In this document: piece after piece, positions 48,401 through 59,188 of the stretch
How the letters are laid out: each line of letters starts with the position of its first letter
Numbering within the stretch: the first letter of the stretch is position 1
Origin: Piezodorus guildinii
Taxonomy: Eukaryota > Arthropoda > Insecta > Hemiptera > Pentatomidae
Length of the DNA: 64,000 nt
Direction of reading: 5' to 3'
Assembly (NCBI GenBank): GCA_023052935.1
Contig: CM041292.1
Span: 102,863,906 to 102,927,905, forward strand
The notes under the pieces: model-generated
Databases searched by the model: none
What the model was told of the DNA's origin: nothing
The model's input: the letters and a program-made list of their open reading frames with translations, nothing else
Translations under genes and position numbers: made by a program

Positions 48401-48787
48401 TAAATAATATAGAAACAGTAACTACTTTAGATCTCATAGATTCAATTAGAATACCAGCTTAAAATAATCACAAATCTAACTTAAATCTTAAATGCTGCGT
48501 GTTCTTCAAAAATCAGAAAATTTTTTAATATTTCTTTCAATTATAGTATACCTCAATGATTTCATTTCTGTGTTATAATGATTATTCAATGTCCTTAATT
48601 CAAATGCTTCTTCTGGAGGAATTTTCGGCTTGACGGGAATCCTATAAAGTTTACTTTGTGCTACTGGCAACCATCTAGGTTTTCTCCTCCACCTTATACT
48701 TTGGAGATTTAAGGGATTGTATAAATGAGCAAATTCCTTACAGGAAAGGAAATGTGCTTTGCTAAGTTTAATGGTTGAGGACAACAT
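42490..48787 (-). CDS. mRpS26: Mitochondrial small ribosomal subunit protein S26 (three exons)
   Basis: A metazoan-specific component of the mitochondrial 28S ribosomal subunit (mS26), nuclear encoded and imported. Exons: 48552-48787, 45215-45476, 42490-42672. Phases join (AG|G gives Arg at the first junction, phase 0 at the second) to give 226 residues, close to insect orthologues. Exon 1 has a Ser/Lys/His-rich presequence, then the family signature RRKPRWLPVAQSKLYRIPV and PPEEAF. Exon 2 is a long charged helix (EQRKQQEEELEECLRLNEEW, then EERLAKEKEEQLERV), predicted coiled coil. Exon 3 holds ITSANIDEAIDKALSVEKDY and FSIDLDGNIY, the conserved C-terminal domain. I chose the ATG at 48787 over an upstream GTG. 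Intron 1 hosts LINE fragments and intron 2 a mariner remnant. Confidence 0.9.
43050..44110 (-). pseudogene. Mariner transposase remnant in mRpS26 intron 2
   Basis: Read on the minus strand, a frame starting MAGQEV near 44090 leads to a string of broken blocks: KRLLARFQAEGPSFLTHIL, then CDKTIV (first Asp region), RRTINAAYYW, FHLFRPLRE and a closing HWKKCVAQSGD near 43080. Order and overall span (about 1.03 kb) match a full-length mariner transposase of about 340 residues. It has many stops and frameshifts. It has the same sense as mRpS26, and terminal inverted repeats were not identified. Confidence 0.75.
44111..45214 (-). other. Rest of mRpS26 intron 2
   Basis: AT-rich intronic sequence. Nothing recognised. 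Confidence 0.5.
46454..46903 (+). pseudogene. LINE RNase H domain fragment in mRpS26 intron 1
   Basis: An open frame of 149 codons covers an RNase H domain of the Jockey/I type: VIFSDTSKWE (first Asp), FKGEGTAVKEALLYC (Glu), AVVTDSMSVLSAI (second Asp) and LIWVPSHCGIGGNEKGR. At the end of the domain the usual GNExAD becomes GNEKGRRF, so the last acidic residue is lost. It is antisense to the host gene. An in-frame stop lies just upstream of the ATG. Confidence 0.75.
47165..47960 (-). pseudogene. LINE reverse transcriptase C-terminal fragment in mRpS26 intron 1
   Basis: On the minus strand NKFKLNSEKTKAIVIGSS (post-YADD RT motif) is followed by FPHFDYCSMVFGGVSGVLEQ and KLKSLYNCFIRFIFGI, motifs of Jockey/CR1-like RT C-termini. 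The best open part is 47454-47639. It is truncated and frame-broken. Confidence 0.7.
48030..48105 (-). repeat. Family A, left-end fragment
   Basis: The reverse complement reads ACTTTCACTTACCTCTAAATG and then CATGAAAATTTCC, a diverged family A left end inside mRpS26 intron 1. Confidence 0.55.
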
Positions 48788-49182
48788 TATCACCAGTTTA
48801 CTAACTTAATCAGATAGATAACCTAAAGTTACCTCCGACTTATTAAGTTCCGACCAATGAGATTACAATTTGACTTTAATTGTTTCATACATCTAAACAA
48901 ACAAAACTTCTTTAGGACCAATTGATCAAACAGATAACTTATTCCCAACAACACCAGAGAATGAAAGGTTTTTATTTTATTTATATATTTCTTTAGGATT
49001 TGCTGGCTAGTAAATTATGTTCTTAAACGAAGCCAGACAAAACGACAAATGTTACTGATTCAGTTGAATACTGACATTATTTTTACATGACTAAGTGTCC
49101 CAGTAAATTTATTTTCCATTTGATTGCTAAGTTGCTAAGTTGTCCGAGACTAGAAAACAATAAATCTGAAATTTCTTCAGTA

Positions 49183-49327
49183 GGGGTACTCACTACGTTT
49201 GCTATAGCATATTTTTTGTGCTATTTTGCAAAACTCATCGAGTTTCTACAGGAAATAACTGTATAAACTAGACGGGTTTAGCAAAATAGCACAAAAAATA
49301 TGCTATAGCAAACGTAGTGAGTACCCC
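49183..49327. mobile_element. Palindromic MITE 'P', copy 2, TA target site
   Basis: 145 bp with perfect 47-bp terminal inverted repeats (GGGGTACTCACTACGTTTGC and onward), and further pairing to a central loop of only about 7 nt. TA flanks both sides (49181-49182, 49328-49329). Its centre is in the reverse orientation relative to copy 1. It lies 396 bp upstream of the mRpS26 start codon. Confidence 0.9.
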
Positions 49328-49559
49328 TAATGAATACTTCCGAAATCCCAAAGGTTTTCGCATTGACAGAGAACTAAACGCATTCGCAAAAGTAGAAGCT
49401 GTAATCAATCTGAGTTCAAGCAAGAGCAGAAATGTGACTGCGATAGGGAGAAAATAATATATTAACACTCGAAAGAATCTAACAATTTTTGAATAATTAA
49501 ATGCATTCCCAGATCCGGATTAGCCTGGTAGTTGTCCAAAAAGTCGTTTACTTTTATTT

Positions 49560-49895
49560 TTTATGATCTCATACATGAACAGTGAGTGTACTGAAATTGC
49601 ATATTTAAGAACCGTACTTGCCTGATATGTTACAGCAACTTTTTCATTAAAACCAGCTAACCAGAACAATCACCTTATTTTTCTAGGATCTACAATTTAA
49701 ATTATTACATTTAAGCCCTGTCAGACTATTTCAATCTGAATGAAACTTATATGATATTAAAACCGATTTAATTATACATAGATATAACGAGTTAATTCAA
49801 AATTGTTATAGCTGTTTTGGAGAAAATCGTAAAAATGTACATAATGCATTGTATAAGTAGTTGCAGTAACATCTCGGGAGTATAGTTTTCTTATA

Positions 49896-49971
<76 letters not shown>

Positions 49972-50155
49972 AATTTCTGTTTCAAAAGACTTTTCGCTTG
50001 CATGCTAGACTTACTAAACACACACAGACCTTTTTGCGGGACTTGGTCATTTGGACTCAAGGGACTCTAAAAAGCCAATTTCCGTTAAAAACTGGAATTT
50101 GAAAATGTTCACAATCACAATACTTTCCTTTACTATTTAATGCAAGTGAAAGTAA
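49560..50155 (-). repeat. Family A left half, with short facing arm and (AT)n tract
   Basis: From about 49690 to 50155 the minus strand reads as a family A left half (GACTCAAGGGACTCTAAAA and the left end near 50150). Just before it, 49600-49680 carries a plus-strand piece (CATATTTAAGA, then TTTTTCATTAAAACCAGCTAA). This gives another facing arrangement, as at 18 kb. Confidence 0.65.
49896..49970. repeat. (AT)n microsatellite
   Basis: About 75 bp of nearly pure AT repeat, embedded in the family A copy where the stretch after the TG zone would lie. Confidence 0.95.
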
Positions 50156-50199
50156 AAAGAAGTGTTAAAAATAGTCAGAAATACATCATTTCCAAGTTA

Positions 50200-50500
50200 T
50201 ATTTGTGGCGGATGCTACACAAGCAGGCTCAAAGATAGCGCTAGCGGCGTCCATATGGCTTACCGCCGGTAAGTATTAACTAGTTCCTCTCTGCTAATTG
50301 GTAGGTGCGGGTTCGCCCCCTACCTGGCAGAGTAACCTCTTACCTGGTGCTGCGGTACGTGCTACTACTACGGCGTGCACCATCTCCATCTAACTCTCTT
50401 CCTTGCATGAATACGCAATTGTCGAGGCCTTGTGATACCCTTTCTTGTCCATTAGAACTATCATACCTCGACATTTTAAAACAATAACAATAAATTAATG
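50200..50500 (+). repeat. Possible tRNA-derived SINE fragment
   Basis: A G+C-richer segment with a box-B-like GGTTCGCCCCC near 50309 and a loose box-A-like TGGCTTACCGC near 50258. No second copy and no target duplication were found, so this is tentative. Confidence 0.3.
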
Positions 50501-51595
50501 TACAGTTATTAAACCTTTTTGTAGAATTACACATTTTAGCCTATTAAGCAATGATTTAAGTAATTCAACAATTATTTGTTGTCAAATGTTAAGAAAGTAA
50601 TTTTTTCTACGGGACGTTTTCATTTTAAATATCGAATTTCCTGATTTTGTTTTTTACTTTGGCTAACAATTGTTTAATTAAATTTAAAAGAAATAATTGA
50701 GGAGGGTTTTCGAGAACTTTTAGAAACTTACCTGCAACCGAGTCTGAATAGATAAGCTATATGTTCAAGTTCATAGTCTTGCTCAAATTAAAAATTTAAT
50801 AGAATCCCGATTTTTCTATTTATACTTTTCATATCACAATCCTTCCAAAAACAAAAAATTAACAAGAATTTTAGAATGGGACTCATTTATAATTATTTTA
50901 ATTTATCAACCTCTTTTAAAAAAATAAATGTTGCTAACATATAGCCAACTTTCTCATTGTCTTGCCTGCTGAAAGGTATTTAATATTTCACCCATTCCTC
51001 TTTTTAAAAAATAGTGGAAGCCGCTGCTTTATCATTAAGTTTTAATTCTTACGTATAACTTAAAAAAAAAAACCCTTCTTCTGGGAGGTTGGGTATGTGT
51101 TACCTGCTTGGGGAATAGTTTAGAATATGAAATTTAACTGAGAATTAATAGGATGAACATTTAAAACTAGTAAACAGCAGGGTATTATGATTTCCGAATA
51201 CTATTGACACTTAAAGTTCTTGTACTTATACTTTTTTTTTTTTAAAAACAATATACGTTTTATTGATCTGGCTAATAATTTGCTTAATGGGGCTCTCTTT
51301 GAATGATTTATTAGTTAAAAATAGGTATACAATGTAATAATCGTAAAAAATATTTATTGAATGAAAAGAAATACGAATTCGGCATACTTTTGAGACTCAC
51401 TGTGTTTCCTTCGTACCTCCGCTACATTCAGACATGTCCAGCAGCTTCCATGGGCTGAAATTCGGAATGTATGTTTACGTGATGTTTTGGCCCTTTCTTA
51501 AATAATTTAAAAAATATTAAAAAAAGAACGGAAAGTAAATTGGGGAACCAGATACATTGAGGATCACATATATCAACACATTACTTCTGGCGTAT
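50501..51595. other. Intergenic, nothing recognised
   Basis: AT-rich DNA between mRpS26 and the protease gene. Confidence 0.5.
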
Positions 51596-51601
51596 TTTAT
51601 T
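51596..51601 (-). terminator. Poly(A) signal overlapping the protease stop codon
   Basis: The minus strand reads GTT TAA TAAAATAC. AATAAA starts inside the TAA stop codon, implying a very short 3' UTR if used. Confidence 0.5.
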
Positions 51602-54600
51602 AAACAGTATTGTAGATATAATTTTCTGATCTTGTGAAACCTAACATAGTATCTTCGTATAATAAACCATCTATCCAGTCAACAAAATAGGAAACGTCTG
51701 TGTACAATGCTGATTCGGTTTCACGACCGCATCCTTCTCCAGATGAGATAATGCCACAAAGTTCATTCGAATTGCAAAGCATTGGTCCACCAGAATCTCC
51801 CTAAAATATACAACAAATATGATTTAATAATATATTTTATTTGGATTACAAGTAACTCTAATAATATTCAGTCCTGAGAAAAAAATATGACTTCAGCTTT
51901 GAATCATTATATAATGGGTAAACAATAAGTAATTTTATATTTATTTAATATTAGTTTTAATTATTACATGGAAAGAGAGAATTAATGATCACTTCCTTTT
52001 TTGATATTCTAGAAATTTCTCATTTACTGGATTTCAAGTCCGGTAAAAACGGTGTTTCTACTGCTGCAATTGTAATAATAAATACCTGTGCCACCAGCTC
52101 TCTTCTCCTGCTCCAACCCAGATTTCTGGCCACAAATGCTTCCCTAATGCCTTCTTCCCAGGTTTTCCTAGGGTGTCCTCGGCTCTTCCATCTGGCATCA
52201 GCAAGGGATTTTAGGCCGAGATTATTTCTTATCGTGGTGTTTTGCCCCCTGTCTCGACGGGTTTTTCCTTTAATTTTTCGGAGGAAACTCATCTCCAAGG
52301 CCTGGAGTTGACTCGCATGCTTGCTGGTCAATGTCCATGACTCGCTACAATAGATAGAGGAGGCAAAAAGTTGTCTTATATACTGCCTTCTTTGTGTCTT
52401 TTGTAACTTCGGCTTTTCCTCTGCAGCGGCTCTCTCTCTTATGTCGCAATCCCTGATGCCTCGCTCATGTATGTGTCCTCCTAGGTATTTGAACATTTCC
52501 ACTGACTCCAGCTCTTCTTGCCTGAATATTCGGTTTCCAGGTACATGAGTTTTACCTATTCTCATCACCTTGACTTTCTGGGCTTATTTTCATATTAATG
52601 TGGGATAGTTATTCCTGTAGTGTTCTGAGTCTCAATGGGAGGCCTCCACCAAATACCACTATATCGTCAGCGAAGGCGGATGCGTTTAAGTAGAACGGTT
52701 GCATGTGGAAATGTCCTATATGGAAACTCCTCATTTTGTTCTTGGAATTCTTCAAGGCAGTATCCAACATAAAAATGAAGAGAAGCGGGCTAAGGCTGAT
52801 ATCCCTGCCGAATGCCTGTTGAAGACCTAATTTTTTGGGAACTGTTATTCTGCAATAACAGATGCGTTCGAATCTTAATATTGATTTCCGGAGTCCAAGT
52901 ATTTTTCCTCTTTTCTCTTAATGCCTTTTCAACATCCTGAACATTAACCCTATCTAAAGCTTTGACCAGATCGACAAAACAGATATAGGTCTCTTTACCC
53001 TTGTCAATGAGCTTCTCTGAAGCCTGCCTCATAGCGAATATTAGATCCTGGGTGCTCCGATTTTCCCGGAACCCATATTGTTCTTCTCCTAGAAGTGGTT
53101 CCACAATATTGTATTATTATATGAATAAAATATAATTGTTACAAGATAAAGCATTTTGCAGGGCATCAAATTCTGTAACTGCAATAAATTAGAAAATAAA
53201 ATGAGTGGTTTGACATTTTAATTTTTTGGATTGGCAGGCAGCTATTCTAGAACTCAAACCTCTTGAAAATATGAATAAACGACCAGATCACATATGCTTG
53301 GTAAATTCCAGAGAGCACTAATGATAAATTTGTTGAGAAATGTTCATAGAAGGCTGTGAGAGATGTTCGGTTTTAGGGCGTACAACAGATTGGTCATCAA
53401 CGCCCGATTGAGAGATGTTCATGTGAGGGAATGATCATCGTGTTAAGGATTTTTCACACTTAAGAGTCGAGAACATTCTGATATTTTGATTTTAACATCT
53501 ATTTATATCTATAAAGTTCACTTATAGGTAATCCTAACAAACTGTAATTTGACCCGTAATAAACATTGCACATACTTTTATAATACATATAAGATACATT
53601 GTTGAATAAATACTGAAAAATAAAACCTTAAAAGATTATTCTTTTATATAATTTTGTGGACACAGGCTGTTTTTTATAACAAAGATACCCACTTTACAAG
53701 CGTCACCGGGATTAGTTTTTGCACATATCAATCCGAATTCGATCTCATCGCCGTATTCTGCTATACATTCTTCTTTTGTTTCGACTGCAATGGTAGTCTT
53801 TAAAAGAGTATTTGATATGGAACCGGATTCAGTAGTTGAACCCCAGCCAACAATAACAGCCTGTTCTGAAAATTAGAAAAAGTGCAGTTTAATAAATCTT
53901 CACCTCTTTACATAAAATAAAAATGTGTAAGCAACGAACGAAAAAAACTACTTATTATAAGCATAAGGAATGCCTGGCAACTAACATTAGTTTAAATTCA
54001 TTTAACGTCACAATGTTTCTGTGTATAATCGGAATACTAAAATTATTTCGTCCTTACTGTTGTAATATTTAAGGAAAATGGGCATAAAAGAAAATCAGTA
54101 TCGCTCCAACATTTCAATTAGTCGATTTGGAGAGATATTGTAGTTCTAAGAGCACTGTAGTATTCAGAATGAAACAGTCCAATTTTCCTAAACATAAATG
54201 GATAACTGATCAGCTAAAAACAATATATTTTAATATTAATATTAATAGTTTCCTTTATACTCGACAAACGCTATCTTTCCCACCGGTAAAATGTATCCTT
54301 TCTTCCATCAGGTAAAATATGTTTTATTCCTGTTGGGAAAAGAGTATATTCAGCACCATTTTATACCTTTTTCGGGAATGTTTCAAATAAAGTGTTTTAT
54401 ATATTAACTGGCAAACTTTTCCAATATCGACTTTGAGTTTTACTTGGAGATACTCAAAGATTTCGAAAAAAAGGATGAAATGGTAAAAGTAGCACCTTCA
54501 AATTTATTTTATGAGAAAATGGCGGAGAATAATTTTTACTATATTTTGTGACAGTAATTCACTTATAGTAACTATATCTACACAATATGTAGATTCACGT

Positions 54601-55056
54601 TTTATTTTATAAGTTTGGATTAATAGGATTTTTATTTCTGAGAGGGGACACTATTGCTCTTGAGAATAGAAGGATGGCATCGATCTATTGATATTTTTAA
54701 CAAAAAAGTTCCGAGAAAAATGAGAAACTAGGTCAGTCCGCTTTCAAACTTTAGTCTATAAGCCCTGATGAAGACCCAAAATGTGAGTCGAAACGTTGGT
54801 TGCACGATGTATAGTTTTTCAATATTTTTTGTCACTCATTTCATTTATTTCGCACGGTCAAATATTTAATATTCATGAAGTAAAACTGATTTTTTCAAAT
54901 TTAAATGATGTACATCACGAAACAAAATAAGTAAAAACCTATATGGGTCAATTCATTTGAAATCGTCCAATTTTCATTAATTTTGCCGTTCGACATTTTT
55001 GATTTTCGTTGATTTTTTACCAGTTATTCTCTATCCTTTCGTGAATGTAAAAACGA

Positions 55057-55087
<31 letters not shown>

Positions 55088-58000
55088 CGGGCCAATACTT
55101 TCAGTGTTTCATCAAATATTACTTCCCTTGTCAGAGTGGCCCCCATCTCTGACTATAAGACAAACCAAATTAATAACAATAGAAACAGTGGAGTCTTGGC
55201 CACTAAATTTTATTCCATCGTACTTATTATATAGAGGTATAATCTGTATGAGTTTCATTATTTTTCACATAGTCCTTTTTGAGATATTTTACTATAAATA
55301 ATATTAAGCTAGAAAAAAATCCTGCTTTGAATACCTATATTGAAAAAAGGATATAGCTTACACGATCAAAATTTCCAAAACAAGTTGAGCAATGATAAGG
55401 CTATATAAGGGAAAATAATTAAGAATGAAAATCATTCTAACATCCCTTGTCATAGCGAGCCAAAGGTTTCAGTTGATGTAATTTTTCGTGATTTTTTTAA
55501 ACCATTTTCTTGGCTACTTAAGTAATGTGTTGTAATGACCAAAATTAAATAAAATACTCTCATTATCATTCTAGTTTTTTTTTGGTTCTAAAAATTTCAA
55601 ATTACAGGAGTTATTATTTTTTAAAGAAAAGGTTATTTTAACAATTAAGCGAGTTTTATTACTCCGGAAGCAGCTTAGTCTCAAGGACCAAATTTGTAAC
55701 ACTTAAACATATCGTATAGATAGGTAATTTGTATTAGTTTCATAATTTTTCACTCAGTCGAAATTTTTACAGCTGGTAGGACCAAGACTAAGCTATATAG
55801 TAAAAATAATGTGAGTCTCTTTTCCTTAATGTACTTTTATCTTGTTAAAAATCTCGTTTTTTATTCATTTTCGAGAATTTTTTAAACAACTTTCTTCACT
55901 ATTTAGGCAATAGGTTGCGGGGGACAAAAATACAAAGTATGTCCTTATCTTATTGTTAATTTTTTGATTTGGTTTGATATCTAAAAAATTAAAGGAATTA
56001 GAAAGGTTTTCCGATCACATGTTTTTGGTCCGTGAAAGCTGACTTAAACGGCTGCAACACTAAAAGTACTGGCCTCAATTTTTTTTTATTTATGTTTTAT
56101 ATTCACGAAAGGATAGAAAATAACTGGTCAAAAAATCATAAAAATCAAAAATGTTGAGTGGCAAGGTCTGGACGATTTCGAATGGATTGACCCATATTAA
56201 AAAATAAAATATAGTTCAATAAAAAACTCTGCAAATTAGCATACTATATAGGTACATAATTTTATAGCTGTTACAGCATTGATATATGAAATAATAATAT
56301 CAAAGAATGTCAATCATATTTCATTTCGAAGCTATACCTGCTATTCTTTACAGATTCAGATTTTTTTGTAGTCATTCAAATTTACGAATGCACTTAAAAA
56401 GTATATATTTATATATAATAAACTGAAATCATTTATACTGACTTCTTTATATTTGTTTCCTTAATTTTCATTTGAATAATTCAAATAAAAATTCTGATTC
56501 AAGAACACTTTAATTTTTTCTATATCGTCAAGATAACCGAGCTATGGGGAATTACATCTTTTAAAGATTGTGATGACCATAGAGATGTGTTTTTTTTTTT
56601 TTCTGTTTTATAATTAATCGCATTGTATTAATTCTAAACCATTCGAAAAAAAAATTGTATTTTCAAAAACAGAGTTATTGAATTAAATAATTTTAATCGG
56701 CAGCCATTTTAAAACTAATCAGCTGATATCTTAAGTTAGGATAATTGTAGAAAGTTTTGGAGAAAAGCCGCGGACGGCGACAGGCAGACTTTTTAAAATT
56801 TGTTTTTTGGATTCTAAGTATTTTGAAACGTAAGACCTCCAATTTTGAGAGGAGAGGGGTAATTTTATTATATATATATATATTAAAATTATTTTTTTAT
56901 TTTTTGGTCGATTACAAAGGTTCATAATTGAAAACCATAAAATAAAATGGAATAACTCATAAACACATCCTTGCTACATTACAAAACATTAAAATTCAAA
57001 CCGGAAATCTACAAACCAAGCCTTACCCAATCACTTGTGAATGGGTTGGTGGTGTAGTCTTGTGTGGGGATTCCATGTTAGACGTTTGTCAAGTAGATGT
57101 CGTAGGTAAAGGATCTGTTCAACTGGAACAAGCGGAATATTATTAAAGGACACTTTAGGGCAGGATGTCATAGGTTTACGACGAAGCGTAAAGGTAATTT
57201 GGTGAGATTTGCTGGAATTGATTTTGATTCTCCAATTCTGACACCAGTTCTCAAGCTCTCTGATGTGAGATTGAAGAGTTTGAGAGGCAATTGTAGGATC
57301 GTTATTGACTGATAACACACAAGTGTCATCAACGTAGGTAGAAAGGAAGCTGTTGGAATGGGTTGGGATATCAGCTGTATAGACTGTGTAGAGGATGGGT
57401 CCTAGGATACTACCTTGAGGGACACCAGCAGACTGAGTAAAAAGGGATGAATAAGAACTATTGTAGTTTATTTGGAAGGACATTTTAGAGAGGTAGGACT
57501 GGATGATGAGGTAGTATGTAGGAGGGAGGAATTAGGGGAGCTTGTAAAGCAGTCCTGGGTGCCAAACTCGGTCAAAGGAGAAAAAAAAAAAATAATTTGT
57601 TGCTTCACCATTCCAGGAATATTTTATCTAGCTTCTCACTATTGACACTCCATAGTTACGAAAAAGTAACTGGACTTAATGTGTACCAGCGCAAATGTTT
57701 TGGGAAGTTTCCGAATGATCTGTAAAGTGACAAGATCAGTATTTTCAGGGCTTTAGTTAGCTTATTATTATTTGGTCCTCAGAGGGATTGGCAGCTCTAG
57801 GAGATAAGAAGATAGTAGTATGGCCAGTTTAATATAAAAAATTCCCAAATTATTATTGTTTAAAGAAAAATATAACGAATATATCCTTAATATTAATCAA
57901 CATTAAACATTTTATTTCATTTTGACTAATGTAAAAGCTATCATAAAGTAATTTTCACCTGGTGTATCAGAAGATGAGTGAAGACTGATATAGCTGACAT

Positions 58001-58245
58001 ATGGTGTGAAAATAAATCCATTCGATACTCTAGCAATAGCGATGTCAAACAGGGATGAGTGTCTGCAGAATAATAAAAATATGACGTATTTATATTGTTT
58101 TTATGAAACTGAGATTTGATTAAAACATATTTAATTAAAGAAAACATATTTACATTTCAAACTTGGGATGTATGATGACATCAATTATCTTAGATCTTTG
58201 TACATGCAGACCAGCTTTGTGAATATTTGTAGTGCCTGCAACTGC
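51600..58245 (-). CDS. Trypsin-like serine protease (S1 family), last four exons
   Basis: Extracellular chymotrypsin-fold endopeptidase. Exons: 58154-58245, 57959-58062, 53693-53865, 51600-51800. Phases agree and introns are GT-AG. In order: [12 protein letters not shown] and [20 protein letters not shown] (catalytic Asp102); [13 protein letters not shown] then [37 protein letters not shown] (Ser195, with Asp189 in GDAC pointing to trypsin-type P1 Arg/Lys preference); [20 protein letters not shown]. Two pocket positions are atypical: SSG replaces the usual SWG, and Ala replaces Gly226. A tail of about 16 residues follows the usual C-terminal helix. The exon with His57 and the signal peptide was not found before 64000, so the gene is 5'-partial here. 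Specific name not assignable. Confidence 0.88.
51985..53110 (-). pseudogene. RTE-like LINE remnant in protease intron
   Basis: Minus-strand blocks in order: [20 protein letters not shown] and [12 protein letters not shown] (RT, 52790-53104), [16 protein letters not shown] (catalytic motif, about 52640-52675), then the frame 52020-52568 with [32 protein letters not shown] and [13 protein letters not shown]. It is a fairly long but frame-broken ORF2 piece without endonuclease, in the same sense as the protease gene. Confidence 0.85.
54740..54815 (+). ncRNA. Hammerhead-like core, possible Penelope-like element end
   Basis: The order CTGATGA (54758-54764), AGACCCAAAATGTGAGTC (stem II candidate, GACCC against GAGTC with one mismatch) and GAAAC (54783-54787) matches a hammerhead core. 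GTTGGTT after GAAAC could supply a minimal stem III and a cleavage triplet. CTATA before the core can pair with TATAG after it as part of stem I, but the helix next to the core pairs poorly. Such motifs are known in Penelope-like elements. No reverse transcriptase is seen nearby. Confidence 0.4.
54941..56197. mobile_element. TIR element family E, about 1.26 kb, non-autonomous
   Basis: The ends are inverted repeats of about 100 bp: ATGGGTCAATTCATTTGAAA at the left, matched at the right end by the complement of GGATTGACCCAT, continuing through CATTTTTGATTTT and CTATCCTTTCGTGAATRTAAA. The interior has no transposase-like frame. It carries repeated motifs (TTTCTTGGCTACTTA.GTAAT near 55510 and a diverged version near 55895). 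It lies in a protease intron. Flanking duplication was not clear. Confidence 0.7.
56640..56960 (-). repeat. Repeat C, reverse copy
   Basis: Read on the minus strand it shares TGAACCTTTGTAATCGACCA, AAAACGTAAG-type segments and CCGTCCGCGG with the OBP-intron cluster at 31985-32330. It also has the AATAACTC-type A/T-rich distal part. Confidence 0.6.
57005..57575 (-). pseudogene. Jockey-type LINE RT fragment in protease intron
   Basis: The open frame 57031-57483 encodes [20 protein letters not shown] (motif B), [20 protein letters not shown] (motif C, YVDD) and [26 protein letters not shown] (motif A) precedes it in the same direction. It is closely similar to the fragment at 25205, where part of this region is deleted. 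Truncated at both ends. Confidence 0.85.
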
Positions 58246-58324
58246 CTTAAAATTGAGTATATGTTAATCGATTATTTATTTTAAACAAAAAAATTGACTC
58301 GTTTATTACATAACCTTACTGGCG

Positions 58325-58435
58325 CACAGTAATTCCAAACACACTTTTTCGAGACAAAACTTTGCCCTGGTCGTTCTGTTTAAGATAGTTCACCCATTCC
58401 AAAGTTATTTTGTTCCCAAGTAAATTAGAACCTTA
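58325..58435 (+). repeat. Solo terminal repeat related to the foldback element
   Basis: CACAGTAATTCCAAACACAC and TTTTTCGAGACAAAACT match, with changes, the left end of the 36991 foldback (CACAGTGGTTCCAAACGCAC, TTTTTCGGGACAAAAGT). Similarity continues weakly through TCATTTTGTTTC-like sequence. No matching right end was found. Confidence 0.6.
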
Positions 58436-59188
58436 TTAGAGGAATATTTTCTCATAAGTCCCCACTCCTCACGCTTGTGCTCTCCTCCGCTAGCCCCCCC
58501 CCTTAAACATCCGTTTCGTGAGTCTTTTAGTTATTATCCACAACTTGGCTATTAATCGTTCGATATTAATGCATAATGTGTCAATTTATTTCTTTATCTA
58601 TAAGCTTTAAAGCATGTTATATAACGTTTTTGCGTACGATTTATACTTTCGCCGCAATTTTTTAAAACATGCAAAATATCCGAACATGCAAAATTCATAT
58701 TTTATGTTGTTTTCTTGAAATAAATTTTTTATTTGAAGTTATATCCAAAAAAATGAGAAATAAAAGTTGTAGCGCAGTTCCTACACTTTTATATTATGTC
58801 CCTAAGTTTATATTTTTGGGGTCGAGAACCTACAGACAACTAAGTATGAGTGCGCGCTCGACCCCAAGCTAGCCCTAAAGCGTGTTCGGATGTTGCGGGA
58901 TTGCTCGCTGTATCTAGTTAGTATTATGCTTTTTTCAGTCCTTGTACTTCAGAACTGATAAAATATTATTAAATGTTTAAATTATTATTATTACTTTTTT
59001 TTTGTCATTGATTTTACCTAATAATCATTTATGATTATGGTGAAATACGAATACGAATTCTCTTCAATAGTCATATATAGTTGTTCAAATAAAACTTGTA
59101 ATTTTACATGCATAAACAGGTTTAGAGCAGAAAGTTCTTTGTACAACAAATTATTCATTGCTAATAGGTTTGAAGAACTTATACATTA
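58436..59188. other. No gene recognised
   Basis: Upstream intronic or flanking sequence of the protease gene. No His57-type exon is visible on the minus strand here. Confidence 0.4.

Noticed and set aside
49772..49972. 66-codon minus-strand frame of alternating Tyr-Ile
   Set aside because: Translation of the (AT)n microsatellite, not a gene.
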